A stretch of DNA of 64,000 bases from Armigeres subalbatus. Lineage: Eukaryota > Arthropoda > Insecta > Diptera > Culicidae. Position 1 is the first letter of the stretch. Each line of letters begins with the position of its first letter. A program made the position numbers and the translations under genes. This document shows positions 43,946 to 55,876 of this stretch, piece by piece. The stretch spans positions 168,263,494 to 168,327,493 of the forward strand of contig NC_085141.1 of the NCBI RefSeq assembly GCF_024139115.2, in the 5' to 3' direction. The notes beneath the pieces are model-generated. The model did not search any database, was not told where the DNA came from, and was given only the letters and a program-made list of their open reading frames with translations.

Positions 43946-44113
43946 GACCAATTCTGGGGAATGGTGCATTCTGGGGATTGGTACATTCTGGCGAATGGCT
44001 TTCTGGGGAATGGTGCATTCTGGCAAACGACTTTCTAGGGAATGGTCCATTCTGGCAAATTGATTCTGGCAAAAGGCCTTCTGGCAAATGACTTTCTGGC
44101 GAATGTCATACAA

Positions 44114-44663
44114 CCGACTTACACTGGCTAATTAGAATAGATTTGAGCGCTCTCTGAAACGATTATCAGAATAATAAATTGTAATCTCCACTCCAAATGT
44201 ACCCAAGATCAACTATAAGGAATTGTATTAAGGATTAACTAATCATATTAAGTCATTAGTTAGAGAAAGAACATTATTTTCTGTAACAAAATTTACAGAT
44301 GTATGAATTAAATATTTTTGTTAACAATGATTGAATCGTCGATTTGAAAAATTGATACTGAATTAGCGGAACTGCTCCTGGATTTAATCTCATGGCTCCG
44401 ATGTTCATCCCATCAAAAACAAAGCGATGGAAAGGTATTTGATTTATTTTTTTTTATTTTTGTGATTTTTTTCAGCAGTGGGCACGCATGTTGACAAAAA
44501 GAAGCGACGAAATTAGTGTCGAATTTATTTGTTTCGCCATGAGATGAATATATGTTCAGTGAGATGGAGATCGGGGCAGTTCCCTTATTGTATCATGGCA
44601 TATACAATTCTGCAATACAACAAATGTAAGTTTTTTTTACACAAATACTGTACTAAAACAGGG
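44114..44663. other. unassigned AT-rich DNA
   Basis: No coding or recognisable repeat was found. Confidence 0.45.
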
Positions 44664-44752
44664 GGCTCCCGTTAGCCGTGCGGTAAAATGCGCGGCTACA
44701 GAACAAGACCATGCTGAGGATGGTTGGGTTTGATTCCGATTCCGATTGTCCA
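44664..44752 (+). mobile_element. Feilai-type SINE, head only
   Basis: CGGTAAAATGCGCGGCTACA, ACAAGACCATGCTGAGG and GGGTTTGATTCCGATTCC match the head and box B of the 42730-43018 SINE. The body is missing; an inverted LINE fragment abuts at about 44753. Confidence 0.75.
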
Positions 44753-45030
44753 TTCAACAATAACTGAAAGTGCTCCATCCACCTAACAGCCACCCCTGCT
44801 CGGTCGATCAATAGATTTCCGGAGGTGTCATTGGTCATGACTGGCACCGGTGCGCTTTTCTTGCGCATTTTGTTGATCGTTTTGTAGAACTTTCGCGCAT
44901 CGTTTCTGGCAAAACTTCCCTCTGTCTTCGAGAGTACTTTTTTTGTCGTCATCCCGTTTCTTACGCCGGTGGAGTTTTTTTTTCAGCTGTCCTTAGTTCT
45001 CTACATCGTTCTCTATTTTGACATGTAGCC
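44753..45030 (-). pseudogene. RTE-type LINE fragment (endonuclease-RT linker)
   Basis: Minus-strand translation includes NDARKFYKTINKMRKKSAP, SGNLLIDRAGVAVRWMEHF and QLLLNG, the conserved linker between endonuclease and polymerase in RTE/JAM-like elements. It is interrupted by a frameshift near 44950 and truncated at both ends. Confidence 0.75.
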
Positions 45031-45347
45031 GCCACTAGAATGCGACTGCTGGCCGCAAAATAACGTGTAGCGGTACTAATTATCGACAAACCGTATTGAA
45101 CATTACTCGCCTGAGTCGTTCTTTATCAAATATGCGTATAGATAGATATTGCTTTGTGTTCTTCCTATGAGCAAAGCATCGCAAAACAGTTCAAATGCCG
45201 CTTTGTGCGGTTTAGCCGAACCCCAACCCCCGAAGTGAAAAAAAAAACTGTGAAAAAAAGGTGACAGCAAACTCAAACGCAACCGTCCGCGCGCATGGCT
45301 TACTGCGATTCTCTAGTCCGCGTGAGGCCCTGGATAATGAGCCAAAT
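45031..45347. other. unassigned DNA
   Basis: No feature was recognised. Confidence 0.4.
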
Positions 45348-46050
45348 CAAGACAAAATTTTCAAAACGACTTATCTGCTTTTGTAAACAAAGATTCAAAC
45401 GACGATTAGACTAATCTTATAGCTCTCCCACGCAAACCAACACCATCAACAGGTAGCGGAAACCTTCACCTACCTATTGATGGTGTTGGTTTGCGTGGGA
45501 GAGCTATCAGATTCGCCCAGAGGAGCAACACCCATTTTTTTACTATGGATTTTGACAGGTTTGCCTGTTCGTTCTTTTTTGGGTGATAAATTTATCCCCC
45601 AGTGTCAAATTACCCCAATACTGATTTATTTTGCAATAGTATGTGCGTGAATTTTGAATGTTTACGTTTTTACAGGAGAATATAATGCAAAACGCCCATA
45701 CCACTCAATAATGCAACATGATACAATCATGAGAAAATAGAGAAAAATGTAACGAATTATCAATTAAAACAATTTTACACTTGATTCCATGCTTCAAACT
45801 TAAGAATGTTCAACTTATTTGCTCAATTATTTAGAATGCTGGTTGCCCAAGGTACTGTCTATGCCTTTGTTCGTTTTATATCATTTTCACCCTCGCAATT
45901 ATTTATGTTGCATTCGCAGTGCACTCGTATTGGTGATTCAGAAAAGATGTGACAAAGATGGCGTAGCTTGTCATCCCCGTGGATTCGCCAGATCGTCGTT
46001 TGAATCTTTGTTTACAATAGCAGATAAGTCGTTTTGAAAATTTTGTCTTG
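45348..46050. repeat. inverted-repeat element with inner hairpin
   Basis: The 59-bp arms 45348-45406 and 45992-46050 are nearly perfect inverses (CAAGACAAAATTTTCAAAAC at the outer end). Inside, 45419-45455 and 45471-45507 form a second, almost perfect 37-bp hairpin with a 15-nt loop. This is consistent with one MITE inside another, but no TSD was resolved. Confidence 0.65.
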
Positions 46051-46618
46051 AAATTACGATTGCGTGAGTGTCGACATGGGAAAACTGTCAAAACGTACGC
46101 AAACGTATCCGTTTTATGGACCTCTTTAGGCAGGGTAAGACAGAAAGAAAACCTGCAAACCTATTAAAATATTTACTTTAAGGACTCCCGGAATGCAAAT
46201 TTAAATGTTTTAGCGGTTTCAAAGTCTGTCATTTTTATTATTTCATCTTTGCTGGGGCGTGAAACAATAAAAATGACAGTTGTACCACAGACAAACAGAC
46301 GTAACACTGAGGAAATTCCCATCGACCATGAGCTCAACGGTCGTTTTAAATTCAACTGCTTGCGAGTTTCACATCCAGGGGCGCGCGCATCGTATACCTT
46401 TGCATTTGGCATCTCACACTAGCGCCTTCTGTTGACATTGTCGTACTAAACTTTGTTTCGTACAACATGCACGTTAGGTGGTGGTAAAATAACTGGGCGA
46501 TGGATTTTGAAACAAATTGTTCTAGCTGTTACGTCTGTTTGTCTGTGGTTTTACGTTGCTTCCGTAGTTGATTCAAAAGTATAAGATTGCTAATGTCATT
46601 CCTGTTCGCGAGACTAAT
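46051..46618. other. unassigned, with a small inverted repeat
   Basis: CACAGACAAACAGACGTAAC at 46295-46314 recurs inverted at about 46535-46554. It could be the ends of a 260-bp MITE. No gene was seen. Confidence 0.45.
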
Positions 46619-47023
46619 GGAACGTACACACGGTCAAGCAGTTCGACCAACATTGACTCCACCTCCCGTTTATTCAAACATTCATCAATTTTTATCAACA
46701 CCGACACGAACAATCAATTTATTCGACCAACAATATCACACACGAACGACCGAAGCACCAACTCGAGCACCAACCATCAAAAAATATATGGGGGTTTGTG
46801 CAACTTCACTACAAATGCTCAAACATGTTCGGCGAACCTTGACTCCACCCCCGACAACTCAAACCAAAATCAAACCGTTTTATTTTTTTCCAACCGAGCC
46901 GCCAACTGTCAAATGGTTGTTCGAACAACTTCACACACGTTCCAACAAAGCAGCAACCGAAGCGTTTTCTTGGGGGTGGAGTCAATGTTCGTCGAACTGC
47001 TTGACTGGTGTGTACGTAGCATA
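46619..47023. mobile_element. about 405-bp MITE, 43-bp TIRs
   Basis: The ends ACGTACACACGGTCAAGCAG and, inverted, ACGTACACACCAGTCAAGCA continue with TTCGACSAACATTGACTCCA. A further related block (CGGCGAACCTTGACTCCACC) sits inside. Open frames across it are incidental. The TSD is unresolved. Confidence 0.7.
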
Positions 47024-47060
47024 ACATCTAGGTTACTTTGACCTGGCAGCCAAAGTACCG

Positions 47061-50000
47061 CACACTGGTTCAGAAGCCCCCAAAACGTGCGTTTTTTAGT
47101 TTTCGACCTGAAAACTACATTTTAGAGTCATGATGTCTTCAGAAGAGTTGAAGGATATTTCTTGGGCTTTCTTTTGATAAGAAAATATCAATGATCTATC
47201 CACCTTGAAGGGCGGTATGGAATAAAAAAATTACGCAGATGTACAAAAGCAGTGGCTGTTCTCTGCAATGTTATAAAGAATGTGAATTGGAACATCTTTT
47301 CTGAAGACACAATATTGGACAAACGGTTTTGTAAGGAATTAGAGCACGTTTTGTATGAATGACCCCCAAAAATCATATTTTGAGCATAACTTTTTTGGAA
47401 ATGATTTTAGCACTATGGTCTATTCTAGAAAGTTGTGCATAATGACAAAAAACATGTTTGTCTAGAAGACTACTTTGATATATATTGAAACCTGTCAAAG
47501 TTTTTAAGGAATCTTTAGAAAAAATAGTCAATTTTCACATCAACACACCATGAAAAGCGGCAAGAGGCGGCAAGCCAAACAGCCACCATCTGAAAGATTC
47601 GGTTTTAAGCTACCGAATGCACAATGTTTTGTTTTGTTCCGTCGTGTTCCACTATTGTTTTGAATCAACTTAAAATAGTCCTTAATGTACGTTTTTCAGT
47701 ACAACTGTTATGTAAACAATTAAAAAGTGGCTAACATGATTGGTTATTTATTGCATAGTAAAAATCTCCATCAAGACGAAACAGCCACATTTAAGACGAA
47801 TGGCTGTCATTTGTCGAGATTGTAACCACGCAATAAATAACTAATCATGTTAGCCACTTTTTGATTGTTTACGTAACAGTTGTACTGGAAAACGTACATT
47901 AAGGACTATTTTAAGTTGATTCAAAACAATAGTGGAACACGATGGAACAAAACAAAACATTGTGCATTCGGTAGCTTAAAACCGAATCTTTCAGATGGTG
48001 GCTGTTTGGCTTGCCGCCTCTTGCCGCTTTTCATGGTGTGTTGATGTGAAAATTGACTATTTTTTCTAAAGATTCCTTGATAACTTTGACAGGTTTCAAG
48101 ATAGATCAAAGTAGTCTTCTTGATTTATTTATTGTCTTCAATCATGTTTGTAGACCGTTTGATACAGATTTAGTCTTATAATATAGTTCTCCGTTACTTA
48201 AAATTACTAAACACTTTTATCCGATATGAAAATTATACACACCAAGCATTTACTGAGTACGCAAGTATTGTTTCAATTTAGTCTTAGATGTATTGAAATC
48301 AATAGCATTCCAATGTTTATTATAAGCAGCCATCATTTGATTTATGGGTCCGAATTTCGCATAGTTTGTACGATGACTACTACAGGCAAATAAAGTTCGA
48401 TTTCGCAAAGGTCTTTGTGGGATATAAAAATTTAATTTAGATAATATTGCCTCTGAGTCGACCTTGTTCGAGATAACATCATTAATGAAAGATATCATCG
48501 CATATTCCCGTCGTTCCTTCAATGTTTGTATACTAATTAGACGGGAGTGGAAGTTGAGTCCACCCCAACTTGCGTAGTGCATATAATAAAAATTGCTTTT
48601 GTACCGACTCAATTCTTGTGTCATGCGTGACTGTGTAAGGTGACCAAACTATGCTGCAATATTCAAGTATCGATCTGACATAAGCAATATATAATGTTTT
48701 TATAGTGTATGGATCGTGGAAGTTGTAGCCAAACCTTTTATGAATCCTAACATATTATTAGCTTTGTTTATAATAGTATTATAATGGTCAATGAACGTAA
48801 GCTTAGAGTCTATAATTATGCCAAGATCCCTAACTCTATCACATCTTGTCACCTTTTGGCTACCTAAAGTGATTGTCATATTTGGAATACTTCGTTTTCT
48901 GCTTATAGTAATTAAGTTGCATTTCTTTATATTGAGCTGTAACAAACTTTTTATACACCAGTTATGAAATATCTGGATCTCGTGTTTGAATGTGTTCATG
49001 TCTTCAGCGTCTTTGATCTCAATAAAAAGTTTCATATCGTCAGCGTAAATCAATACTTTTAGATGCTTTAGAATGAAGGACAAGTCGTTTACAAACAAAA
49101 TAAACAATAGCGGACCTAAATGAGAGCCTTGCGGGACTCCCGATGTGGAATGAATAGCTACAGATTGCTTTCCTTTGAACCTAACTATTTGATTGCGACT
49201 GGTCAGATATGCTTCAAGCCATTTAAGGAGTCCAGGCTGGATTCCCATTTTTGCAGTTTAAAGAGAAGCATTGGTATATCAACTCTATCGAATGCTTTAC
49301 TAAAATCCGTATATAAAACTTCAACGTGATTTCCTCTGTCCATGGCTTCAAGAGAATAATTCACAAATTCCAGTAAGTTCGTAGCTGTCGACCGACCTTT
49401 AAAGAATCCGTGCTGGCTTGTAGTCATCCTATTTTTATTTGGTTGAGTATTTTCTCATTGACAATTGCTTCGAGTAATTTTGGAATGGTGGAGAGAAGAG
49501 CGATTCCGCGGTAATTGCGGATGTCGGATTTTTGCCAGACTTGAAAATCGGCACCAGAAAGGAAGTTTTCCACGGTTTAGGAAATTCTCCAGATTTTTGA
49601 CATATTGAAAAGCCAAAACAAAGGAGCAGTGAGCTCAGCTGCCATAGTTTTCAAAAATACGGGGAACACCATCTGGACCGGTACTCTTGGTTACGTCCAA
49701 TTGTTTTAACGCGTCCAAGATGTCAAGAACATTAATTTGGTCGACGCTTATATCGTTTGAGAACTCAGGATAGAAATCAAAAAACGCGCGATCACGGTCC
49801 TCCTCTGAGTGTTCAGAGTAAATTTCACGGAAATACTCAGCAAACAAATTGCAAATCTCATCAGAATTAGTACCCACTTTGCTGTCTATGTACATTATTG
49901 AGGGAAAATTGTCAGTCTTTAGTTTGGTGTTTACATATTGGAAAAATATTTTGGGACAAGATTTAATTTCCGCTTCAGTTTTTGCATTATACTCATCAAA

Positions 50001-51780
50001 TGCTGTGTGCATAGCCGTATTAAGTTGATCGCAAATGTTCAAATAATTTTCCATACTACTTGAATTATTAATTTTTGTGATTTCTATGCGCTTTTTGCTT
50101 TCGATTTTTAAGTTCTTTATTTGCCTATTGAACCAAATTGGTTCTTTTGTAGAAAAAGAGCGTCTACGTCTTTTAACTGGAACTTCTTCTTTTATTATTT
50201 TGAACAATTTACTGTAGAATAAATTAGCAGCATTTTCGATATTATCTTGATTCCTCAAAGTTGTTTGCCAATCAATAATGTTTAATTTATTTCTAATGTT
50301 CTCGTAATTAGCTGCTTGATAATCCAGAACTTCCTCAATTTGATAGTCATTAGGTGGGGAAACATCGTGTAAAAACAAAGAGTATTCGATTGCCGTGTGA
50401 AACACTTCATTTCTCCATAATGGTGTGAGTGATTCGTTCACACTAAAGTCATCATAAATGTTAGTTAGCAATAGGTCCAAATGACAGTTCTGTTGATTTT
50501 TTACATGGTTGACCTGATTAAGTCCCAAGCTTGAGATTTTGTCAAAATAAAGTGCAGAATTTCACTTTCTCCAACTATTGGAAGCAAAATGTTTTCATTA
50601 TCAATATCTGGTATGAAATCTACATTGCGTTGGTTGAAATCACCGAAAATGTGAATTTTTGTTTCAGGAGTTTGGCCTGACAAAATTTGATCAGCTACAG
50701 AAAAAAAACTTATCATATAGATCTTTATTGGCTCTGTTTGGAGGAAAGTATACCGAAGCGAAAATATGATTCTCATTTGCCATTTGAACTTTCACCCACA
50801 CGTGCTCGAATTCTTTAAATTTCGTTACTGCAATGATTTCTGAATTATAACTTGTGGAAACTGCCACCAGAACACCACCACCTGATTTCTTTTCGGACCA
50901 TTCGCAATCTCTGTCATCTCTAAAGACATTATAACTGTTACCAAAAACTTCCTCACTTCTTACACTCATATCCCAGCCTGTCTCGTTTGCTAGAATTATT
51001 GAATAAGAGCAGCTCAAAATATTATTTTGTATTTCCTTAATTTTAGAAGCACTTCGCATGCGATTAAAGTTTTGAAAATAGATTGATATTTCTTTTGATG
51101 CATGCAAATTTTGCGAAGAACTATTTTGGTTATGATTCAATTGAGCTTGTAACTGATTGTTATTAACACTATTATCCTCAAAAGTTAGTTTTTCATTTCC
51201 TTCACTACTATTAGGTACCTCTCCGTTGTGGAAACTTGATATATTCAGATTATTGCTATTCTCCGAGTGCATCAGTTCCGTAGTTTCATCCACATCAGTA
51301 TTTTTGCCATCGTCACTTATGCTAAGAATATTACAATTTAAACGTGTACATCCATGTTTTTTGTCATTATGACAAACTAGACAAACATGTTTTTTGTCAT
51401 TATGCACAACTTTCTAGAATAAACCATAGTGCTAAAATCATTTCCAAAAAAGTTATGCTCAAAATATGATTTTTGGGGGTCATTCATACAAAACGTGCTC
51501 TAATTCCTTACAAAACCGTTTGTCCAATATTGTGTCTTCAGAAAAGATGTTCCAATTCACATTCTTTATAACATTGCAGAGAACAACCACTGCTTTTGTA
51601 CATCTGCGTAAATTTTTATTTCATACCGCCCTTCAAGGTGGATAGATCATTGATATTTTCTTATCAAAAGAAAGCCCAGGAAACATCCTTCAACTCTTCT
51701 GAAGACATCATGACTCTAAAATGTAGTTTTCAGGTCGAAAACTAAAAAACGCACGTTTTGGGGGCTTCTGAACCAGTGTG
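47061..51780. mobile_element. large fold-back DNA element, 5-bp TSD, holding a LINE
   Basis: The ends CACACTGGTTCAGAAGCC are inverted and flanked by TACCG (47056-47060 and 51781-51785). The first about 404 bp (47061-47465) are an inverted copy of 51377-51780. The next about 290 bp (47464-47756) pair with 47832-48120. Removing the LINE at 48121-51378 joins these into one palindrome of about 700-bp arms and a loop of about 75 bp, total near 1.46 kb. No transposase is present. CAC-starting ends with a 5-bp TSD recall Transib elements; that placement is tentative. Confidence 0.82.
48121..51378 (-). pseudogene. CR1-like LINE, nearly full length
   Basis: Minus-strand coding runs from an Asn/Ser-rich N-terminal region (51407-51090, its first codons lying in the fold-back arm) into an endonuclease: SIYFQNFNRMRSASKIKEIQ, ANETGWD, SGGGVLVAV, then, after a frameshift, IFGDFNQRN and HLDLLLTNIYDDF. 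The linker reaches STGPDGVPRIF (49650). Reverse transcriptase blocks are SQHGFFKGRSTATNLLEF, DFSKAFDRVDIPMLLFKL, SGVPQGSHLGPLLF and YADDMKLF, with the C-terminal KERREYAMISFINDVI near 48500. About five frameshifts inactivate it. No separate ORF1 is visible. The 3' end is an AATAAATAAATCA-type tail at 48121. It is related to 17850-18925. Confidence 0.88.
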
Positions 51781-51785
51781 TACCG

Positions 51786-52799
51786 GTACTACAAGTATCA
51801 AACCGATGTTGATGGTGAAACCAAAAATGTACTACAACATGATGCATAAATTATGGCCAATTGAAGCTTGTTGAAGCATAATTTGTCAAATTAATTTAAA
51901 TGACTACAGCGCCACCAGCGTTCTAGTACGTATGCTTCTGCTGCTTCCGTAGTTAGTGTTGTGCCCGTGAAACCGCGAGTATATTTAAATTTGGATTTCG
52001 AGAGACTTGTCCTTAAACTCAACCTACGAAAAACTATAGAATTGAAATTTATAAATTGAATTTACAATTGTAGGCTTCTTCTTTATAACCCGAATGGACC
52101 CCTCTGGTGTAATCACGCTAACTCTCATGTACTCGGTGATTGGATATAATTGTATTGCCGTTTCTTTTTTCCATGGAAATTTTACCCAATTTCCTTCTAA
52201 AGCAGGACTACTCATAATTTTGAAAAGTCCCGCTTTTAACGAATATTGAGTAAAACTTCCATGAAAAAAAAGAGACGGGAATACAATTTTACTCAGTCAC
52301 TGAGTTGATAAAAGTTTTACTGTTGCATTAGTAATAAACAAACAAAAAAAGAAACATCAAAAAGTTCTACGAAATACTTCAGTTTTGAAATTTAAATAGC
52401 TACTTACAATTTAGGGATTTAAAATATCCAGCTGAATTTACCTGAAATTGAGAAAAATATTAAATAGTTAGTTTTTGTTCTAATACAAATAAGTTACATT
52501 TTCAAAGCCAAAATCTATCTACTGATTACTTTGCTGCGATAATTCATTTTCCTGTAACGTCATAATGCCGTAAATTATGTTGAGAGAGTGCTGGTATATC
52601 TATCATAGTTGAGCAAGTCAATTCCCACCTTAGTCAAGAAGGTTTCACTAGCAGTGCTTTGAAGCCTTTGTTTAAATTAAATGCTTTATAATGGAATGGC
52701 GCTTGACTTCGGTATTAAACTATCATAGGTTGATGCAAGATATGCAGGTGGAAACACCTATTACATACGTAGAGGTGGAAACATAATCTTCTATTTAGG
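51786..52799. other. unassigned DNA
   Basis: No gene was recognised. The frame at 52024-52215 (minus) contains VSVITPEGSIRVIKKKP but has no known relatives that I can name. Confidence 0.4.
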
Positions 52800-52920
52800 A
52801 AAAGATAGAAAATCACCTAGCCTGAAGCGTGTTAAAACGATAGCAGGCCATCACCCATGATGAAGATCTTTCAAATTGACCCTCTGCATGACACGAGGTG
52901 CGCAAGAGCCTCAAGTATCC
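52800..52920 (+). pseudogene. diverged 3' end of RTE-type LINE
   Basis: The segment aligns by eye with 25850-25945: both have GTTAAARCGATAGC, a GATGGAGATCTTTCAA-type block and a CCCTNTGCA block before the end. It is strongly decayed. Confidence 0.6.
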
Positions 52921-53209
52921 AGAAAAATATATCGTTGCTAATGTGCTGTCAAATACGCAGGTGTGTGTTTTACGTGTTTTACGCTTGAATTCGACTGAAA
53001 AAGTATTAGGTATTTCATATTAAAGCTTGTTGTGGCTGAGTGTAAGAATATTTAAACCCGCTGCTTACTTCTCCATGGATTGATTTTTCTTGGCGGTTGA
53101 AAATATCGTTCTTGCTAATTCGACTTATCCGCCAATCAACCTGCTGGTGATATTCTTTTAATACTTTTCTGCTGATTCGCGATGAAAAACGAATTTCATC
53201 TATAGGTTA

Positions 53210-53902
53210 GGGTGGCTCAAAAAACACTTTTCATTTTTTGATGGGCCGCCCTCTTATTCGTTTCTATTTGATGCCCTGATGTTTGGACAAAATTTCAGCC
53301 AAATCGGTCAACGTTTGGGCAGTGCTAACCTCGTAGGAAGTTTATATGGAAAAATGTATGCAGAAACATCCATAAACAGTGATTTGCAGTTGGAAGGCAC
53401 AATTTACGATCAAGAACCATGATCAGTTCTTGTAAAATAAAATACAGAATGTTATGCTGAAAACCGCGGGAAGATTAGAGTTTATTACGCAAAGATATTA
53501 GCATTTTACTGGAGTGTTGTAGGGGTGAATTTATTTCTTTTCAAAGGTAAAAGAAACGAAATTTACTCCAACCCCACTGCAGAGAAATGCTAATAACTTA
53601 GCCGGGCAAACTCGAATACTTCGCGGTTTTCTGCATAACATTCTGTATCAAATTCTCCAAGATCTGAATGAGTATCATAGTTCTTCATCGTAAGTTGTGT
53701 AGTTTAGCTGCAATTTACTGTTTTTGGATGTTTCTGCATACATTTTTCCATATAAACTTCCAACGAATTTAGCACCGCTCTAACGTTGGCCGATTTGGCT
53801 GAAATTTTTTCCAGAGCATCAGGGCATCAAATAGAACCGAATAAGACGGCGGCCTATCAAAAAAATTGAACAAAGTTTTTCCCATACTAATTTGAGCCAC
53901 CC
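53210..53902. mobile_element. mariner-type fold-back MITE, TA TSD
   Basis: The ends GGGTGGCTCAAA and its inverse are flanked by TA. Complementarity extends nearly to the centre: TATGGAAAAATGTATGCAGA on the left pairs with TCTGCATACATTTTTCCATA on the right, and the inner GAATGTTATGC and GAGTAAATTT-type blocks also match. It can form a hairpin of about 340 bp. Confidence 0.85.
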
Positions 53903-54169
53903 TAATGTAGGTCTTTCTCCTAATGAGCTCATAGAAAGACGATCTGTTGAGGAAAATATTTCCACGAAATTTTGTTGCTTAGGAGTTATACTCTAGCAAA
54001 ATGCTTCATTAGTTTGCTTCGAGTGAATTTATACTCAGATATGATCTGTTCTTAATAGGAATATTGAAAGGAATTGACTCAAGAAACATATCAATCACTG
54101 ACGCATTGGAATACTACAACTCGACGTACTGTAAGTTAGAAAGTTCTAACAGAAACTTTTCAACTTGAT
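53903..54169. other. no gene seen
   Basis: Unassigned sequence between the MITE and a GC-richer block. Confidence 0.4.
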
Positions 54170-54960
54170 ATGCACATCCTACGCAAAGCCATTCATCCGC
54201 GCTGGCGAAGTCAAACCAGCCACTCTTACAACTCTCGACAATTCAACACTCGTTCGCTCGTTCCATTGTCGTCACACCGGGTGAGCGATGTCGCATCCGT
54301 CGCGAAACAATGGAAACAGAACCGTTCGTACGCCACAGTGAGACATCTCCGAGAGTTGGGAGGAAAAAAAAAATGTTGCCATAAAGCAGCAAGAATCCCG
54401 AGCCGAGCCATGCGGCACAGCGTGGCTGGCTGGTTCTGCGAATGCGAACCGAAAAGCTTTCCTCGAAGAATGTCGAAGATAAATAAAACTAGGAAAAAAT
54501 GTGGCTTCCAGCGGAGTGCTTACTTGGCACTGCCTACCACTTAGATCGTTCATTCCGCTTCCACAGCAGAGATAAGGGGAGAAAGTTGAGTGCCGGGAAA
54601 AAACCTCCGTAAAATTTTCCATTTAATGGTTTGTTATGTAGGTTATTTTCTTACCTAAACTTAAAACACTCTTGGTCGATGCTTGAATCTAGAAGCACTC
54701 GCCGCTCAACCTTGACTACGTGGTGTCGGGGCGGCGGTTACAGAAGAATAAGTTGATACGAGATATTGCGACGCCAAACGATGAAAGCAGGGAAAAACTT
54801 GGGAAAGCATTGAGAAAAAATATAGCCTTTTCATCATACGGATATTTTCACTTGACTTAATTTCCTTAACTTGTTTAATTGTCTGTATCAAGAAATGATT
54901 CATAGGAGAGGCGTTTAACAGGAGGAGGTATGCCCTGCCTGCCAGGAGCAATATAACAAA
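54170..54960. other. GC-richer, apparently low-copy block
   Basis: The composition differs from the surrounding AT-rich DNA. A 124-codon plus frame (54170-54544) is basic and lacks known motifs. It might include a host promoter, 5' untranslated exon or old gene remnant; nothing in the sequence settles this. Confidence 0.35.
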
Positions 54961-55710
54961 TGTGGCTGTAATATTTGAACTGTAACGACTACCGTAGGTA
55001 GGTATTTTACCTCAAGCTATAGAACAAAGGAATCGTATGGAAGCGCGTGGTATCTCGTAGGTTAGAATCTCAAATTTCACTGTGTCGCTTTTCACTTGAC
55101 TTTTCATGAGTATTTAGTGATTTCCGCCGTTTTTTCAAGGGGATTAATAAAAAATCTAACGCGATTTTTCAAAAAGGAAAATAAACTAATAGAAAATGCA
55201 AAACAACGATTTTCTATGATATCTTTTCTCACACGGTTTTGATTTACACGGAATATATCCCTCGCGGAAAAACCTACTTTAGTGTATGTTATTTCAATAC
55301 TCGTTATTAAACCTAATTAATGACATGCTGTTTTTAAATAAACAGCTAGTTTTGCAATTGGAATACATTTTAAAAGCACATACATTTTAAATGCAGTGTT
55401 ACCGTTAAAAATCTGCTTGATACATGCTTGTTGATACATAAAAGTGAATAGTGGAAGTAAATGGAAGAATAATAGTCTTTTAACCTTTAACCTTGTTAAA
55501 AATCTATTGGCCACGCAATTGATGACTCGTTTTGTTTTTTTAATTCTATTCCATATTTACCGAATTATATTATCTTTCAACCATCAATCTTTTGTCCAGA
55601 ATTAGCCTTGGAAGACAAACGAAAATCTTGCCTATTAGATGAAAATCCCTTCTCTTTTCATTAGGCTCACTCAATTATCGCGAGAATTATCGCAGAACAA
55701 TTACAAAATT
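54961..55710. other. unassigned AT-rich DNA
   Basis: No gene or recognisable element was found. Confidence 0.45.
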
Positions 55711-55796
55711 ATATGGCCGCGTCGGGATTCGAACCCATAATAGTAACAATAATAGCTTACTCTAGTTACACCACCACGCTATCTGTATGAAAGCGT
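55711..55796 (-). mobile_element. tRNA-like sequence (SINE head or tRNA pseudogene)
   Basis: On the minus strand, GCGTGGTGGTGTAACTAGAG is followed 40 nt later by GGGTTCGAATCCCGACG and GCGGCC. The A and B boxes and a T-arm-like stem are recognisable, but acceptor-stem pairing is imperfect and the anticodon arm is disrupted. A functional tRNA is unlikely. Confidence 0.55.
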
Positions 55797-55876
55797 TAAG
55801 TTATTTGTTCCACATAAGCTACTACCTTTTGTATTTATGATGCCACGAAAAGACTCGAAAAAGAGCAAACCAACGT

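Larger units (their letters stand above)
37578..44113. mobile_element. fold-back element with GCCAGAATG-repeat arms
   Basis: The left arm 37578-37733 and right arm 43946-44113 are inverted: each begins TTGTATGACATT and continues with 16-17 bp GCCAGAATCAATTT/GCCAGAATGG units. Between them lie a 4.5-kb TIR element, SINEs and the 52-bp array. The left end adjoins the end of the 35500-37573 fold-back within 5 bp. Confidence 0.6.

Noticed and set aside
46568..47041. 157- and 145-codon Ser/Thr-rich proteins
   Set aside because: They span a MITE with inverted ends and depend on its repeated CAA/ACC-rich composition.
54170..54544. 124-codon basic protein
   Set aside because: No motif, with overlapping frames on the other strand; kept only as unassigned GC-richer DNA.
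55711..55796. Functional tRNA gene
   Set aside because: Acceptor and anticodon stems do not pair well; only the A and B boxes are convincing.
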